The notes below the pieces were generated by a model. That model was not told where the DNA came from, did no database searches, and saw nothing but the letters and a program-made list of their open reading frames with translations. From the NCBI GenBank assembly GCA_023079485.1, contig CM041083.1:169033400-169097399 (forward strand): a DNA stretch of 64,000 nucleotides, read 5' to 3'. The DNA is from Archilochus colubris (Eukaryota > Chordata > Aves > Apodiformes > Trochilidae). This document shows, piece after piece, positions 62,501 to 64,000 of this stretch; position 1 is the first letter of the stretch; every line of letters starts with the position of its first letter. Made by a program: the position numbers and the translations under genes.

Positions 62501-64000
62501 GGCAAAAAAAAGTCTACTTTTTTAAAACAAGGAAAGAAGAGAATAAAGAATAGGTAGGGAAAAGTGATAAGCAGCATATTTCTCCCTAAACACAACAGTT
62601 ACATATTTCTTTATCTTTCTGCAAATGGTTCCTCATTTAGAAGTGAGAAATTCATGGCTTTCTTTGCAGACATACCCAAATTTCAGCCTTGTCCTGAAAA
62701 AAAATTAGCAGCATCTCTCAAAGTGTTAGTTTTTTACTAACTGTTACTGATATTTTAAAAGAATCTGTCACTCTCCAAAGACCTAATTGCACTCATTAGA
62801 AATGCAAGAACTGGCATGGGCTCTGGTTATTGATCACATTCGTGCAGGTGTAGCAACTGCTATACCAGGATACAAAAACAGCATACAAAAACCCCCACAC
62901 CTCACTGTATTTTCAAGATAGAGATGTCAGCACTGCTACTTATTTTTATCAAAGGAATGACTCAAGGAGGCCATCAGCACATACACAGGAGATTTCTGAT
63001 ATGAGAGGACTGTGTAATGTGGGTTGAAAGGAGATAACTTCAGCCTACTTGGTGGATCATGTTAGGAATATGGTTTGAACATGACTAGTTAATCAACACT
63101 TCTATTTGTGCTAATTTTGGGGGATGACTTCAGTGGCCAGTGAAATATAAGAACACACCTGACTTGCTGTCCTAGTCATCCCTGGTCCAGCCTTGTAGAC
63201 ACTATGGTCTGAGTGAATCTAATGCCAATGAGGCAGAACAGAGAGATGTGGAAAAGAAAAAATACTTTTCTTCTCTTGGGCAAAAGCAGCTTGGAAGTTT
63301 ACAGAGTTCACACTGGATCTGGTCAGCCTTGAAACAAGGGGCTGTTACTGGGCCCCACTGTCTGCAATAGAACAGAATGAACACCTGCCCCCTGGTCACT
63401 TTTTCAATTTTACTCAATATTTTATCACTTCCTTGATTTTTATCTCCTCAAAACTGAGCAGTTCTTGCCTACTTAGCCATTTCTCATATGAGGACACTTC
63501 CAGACACTTTGCAGACTTTGTCATCCACTCTTCATTTTTGGCTCTACAAGAACTTTTTTGAGATGGGGGACCACATTCTCACACATTATTCCTATGTGAA
63601 TGCACTATGGATGTCCACACAGACATTCTGAGGCTTTCTGTTTTATTCTCAGTTTCTAACATTCAATTAGCTTTTTTGAAAGCTGGTGGGCACTGAGTGT
63701 TCAAAGAGCCATGTAATATAATTACAAGATTTCTTTGTTGAGCACTAATATGTAGCTGAGAATGAGCACTAACAGCTAGATGAGACTTCCAAATTGTGTA
63801 TCTTAAATCAGAATTTCTTTCTTCCATCTGTAGCACTTTACATTTAATAACTGAACACCGTCTGTCATTCTATTTCCCAGTCACCATTTAGGGCCACGAC
63901 CTTCTCCTTCTTGCAGCTGGATTCCCCCTTTTCATTCTTCAATACAGGATCATGCAAATAGCAACTTTTGACACCTCATTTATCCATCTCCTTTTAAAAT
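56565..64000 (-). other. VWA8: VWA8 intron, open at the window edge
   Basis: At least 7.4 kb upstream of the exon at 56466. I looked for the preceding exon, which should carry the DxSxS metal-binding motif and the helix before YDIVGHSG, and did not find it. The CR1 at 56730 begins about 165 bases from the exon acceptor. Confidence 0.75.
56730..57590 (-). mobile_element. CR1 LINE fragment, longest copy (VWA8 intron)
   Basis: This is about 860 bases of CR1 3' end in the sense direction of VWA8. The - frame 57378-56815 is open for 187 residues and covers the C-terminal reverse-transcriptase part ([40 protein letters not shown]). Farther 5' the reading frame shifts by one base near 57437-57442 and the copy stops near 57590. 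It is the best preserved CR1 here but is not a complete element. Confidence 0.94.

Noticed and set aside
1..64000. CRISPR arrays, operons, bacterial-type or viral gene clusters, tRNA or rRNA genes
   Set aside because: None were seen. The intron-exon structure and CR1 content show vertebrate nuclear DNA.

Overview
This window is a vertebrate nuclear genome segment, almost certainly from a bird. It carries more than a dozen CR1 LINE fragments whose 3' ends carry the avian CR1 terminal repeat (ATTCTATGATTCTATG), two solo endogenous-retrovirus LTRs, and two recognisable protein-coding genes with ordinary GT-AG introns. The LTR that opens TGTCCTGGTTTGGGCCAGGATA looks like a family common in songbirds, so a passerine or near relative is likely; that last step is inference.

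Layout. Bases 1-8140 are intergenic, with an inverted pair of closely related CR1 copies (about 1264-1920 and 3472-3993) and a 20-bp perfect palindrome. A CpG island (about 8140-8960) holds a TATA-like promoter and the first two coding exons of RGCC (regulator of cell cycle, RGC-32) on the + strand. Its five coding exons run to a stop at 22608 and encode 129 residues. Its 10.4-kb second intron carries a CR1 and a 304-bp solo LTR with a 6-bp target-site duplication. From about 23.2 to 52.6 kb there is a gene desert with no coding region I can support; it contains CR1 fragments, an 804-bp solo LTR with a 5-bp target-site duplication, and simple repeats.

From 52661 to the right edge lies the 3' end of VWA8 on the - strand. 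The last three coding exons (56466-56564, 55058-55296, 52661-52769) encode the end of the von Willebrand factor A domain and the C-terminus. The remaining exons must lie beyond the window, so 56565-64000 is intron, with one 860-bp CR1.

RGCC and VWA8 are convergent neighbours, the same arrangement as on human 13q14. They are not known to share a pathway: RGCC is a small CDK1-associated cell-cycle and differentiation regulator, and VWA8 is a mitochondrial AAA+/VWA ATPase. I found no new gene system. The observations of most interest are the two solo LTRs with intact target-site duplications, the inverted CR1 pair, and the start-codon and terminal-exon details of RGCC.
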